In this document: piece after piece, positions 38,531 to 38,953 of the stretch
Layout: each line of letters opens with the position of its first letter
Numbering within the stretch: position 1 is the first letter of the stretch
DNA from: Pseudomonadaceae bacterium
GTDB taxonomy: Bacteria; Pseudomonadota; Gammaproteobacteria; Pseudomonadales; Pseudomonadaceae
Direction: 5' to 3'
DNA: 38,953 nucleotides
NCBI GenBank assembly: GCA_019747155.1
Contig: JAIERD010000345.1
Location: 1 to 38,953 of the forward strand
Translations under genes and position numbers: made by a program
Notes under the pieces: model-generated
What the model was told of the DNA's origin: nothing
Database searches by the model: none
The model's input: only the letters and a program-made list of their open reading frames with translations

Positions 38531-38953
38531 CTAAGGCGTCGCCTGGATCGGCGTATGGGTTTTAGGGTTGGCGCTGGCGAGGCTTTCACCAGTGTCGCTT
38601 GAGGTTTTCAGTTGGCTGAGCCACTGCTGATCGAATTCGCTGAGGTCGCTGCTCATCGGCAGATAGCGCTCCGGAAACTCCCAGATCACCAGCTGCGGCG
38701 GTGAGTCTTTGAGGCCGGCGCTTTGCAGGTACTTGAGCATCGGCAACAGCGGCCCGTGGCCGTCTTCGGCGTAGTTGAGAACGTCGCTACCCAGGGCCTG
38801 GCGCAACGCACCGAGAAAGTTCCAGCGCGGGTTGGCGCTGTAGCTGGTGCCGACCAGCGCCACCGGCACTTGGCTGTCGCTGAACAGATCGCCGGCGCCC
38901 GCCGCAGGCTCGGCCTGTTGCACTGCGGTGCTGCGCTGTTGCAACTGGTCGGG
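38531..38953 (-). CDS. algJ: alginate O-acetyltransferase AlgJ (5' end outside window)
   Basis: LVGTSYSANPRWNFLGALRQALG...VIWEFPERYLP, SGNH/DHHW-type motif; upstream of algF. Confidence 0.9.
   Translation of the reverse strand, partial: PDQLQQRSTAVQQAEPAAGAGDLFSDSQVPVALVGTSYSANPRWNFLGALRQALGSDVLNYAEDGHGPLLPMLKYLQSAGLKDSPPQLVIWEFPERYLPMSSDLSEFDQQWLSQLKTSSDTGESLASANPKTHTPIQATP

Overview
The window is GC-rich and Pseudomonas-like. The left end (1-8.7 kb) is a conserved housekeeping block: ispE (partial), lolB, a TPR lipoprotein, then divergent hemA-prfA-prmC-moeB-murI-pagL. A tightly coupled minus-strand operon (about 9.7-18.1 kb) follows: DUF523/DUF1722, a MerR/LitR-like regulator, photolyase, NTF2-like, SDR, FAD oxidase, DUF1365, Cfa-like methyltransferase and DUF2878. 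It looks like a light- or photo-oxidative-stress lipid-modification system. Next come an MFS transporter, a fatty acid hydroxylase/sterol desaturase with a Fur-box-like promoter, a SWIM/SNF2 helicase, an AraC regulator, an EamA permease, a GGDEF-EAL protein flanked by two inverted near-identical REPIN copies, DNA polymerase II (polB) and a HigB/HigA toxin-antitoxin pair. An AT-rich islet (about 32.9-34.6 kb) encodes a putative wHTH + VRR-NUC-like nuclease and a two-TM protein. It is followed by a small membrane protein, an SDR pseudogene whose catalytic Tyr codon is TAG, and the end of the alginate operon (algJ partial, algF, algA). The candidates most worth follow-up are the photolyase/Cfa operon with its putative TGTACA-type operator, the AT-rich nuclease/membrane pair, the REPIN-bracketed c-di-GMP gene, and the amber codon at the SDR active site. 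All calls come from reading the sequence and supplied translations; no database search was run.
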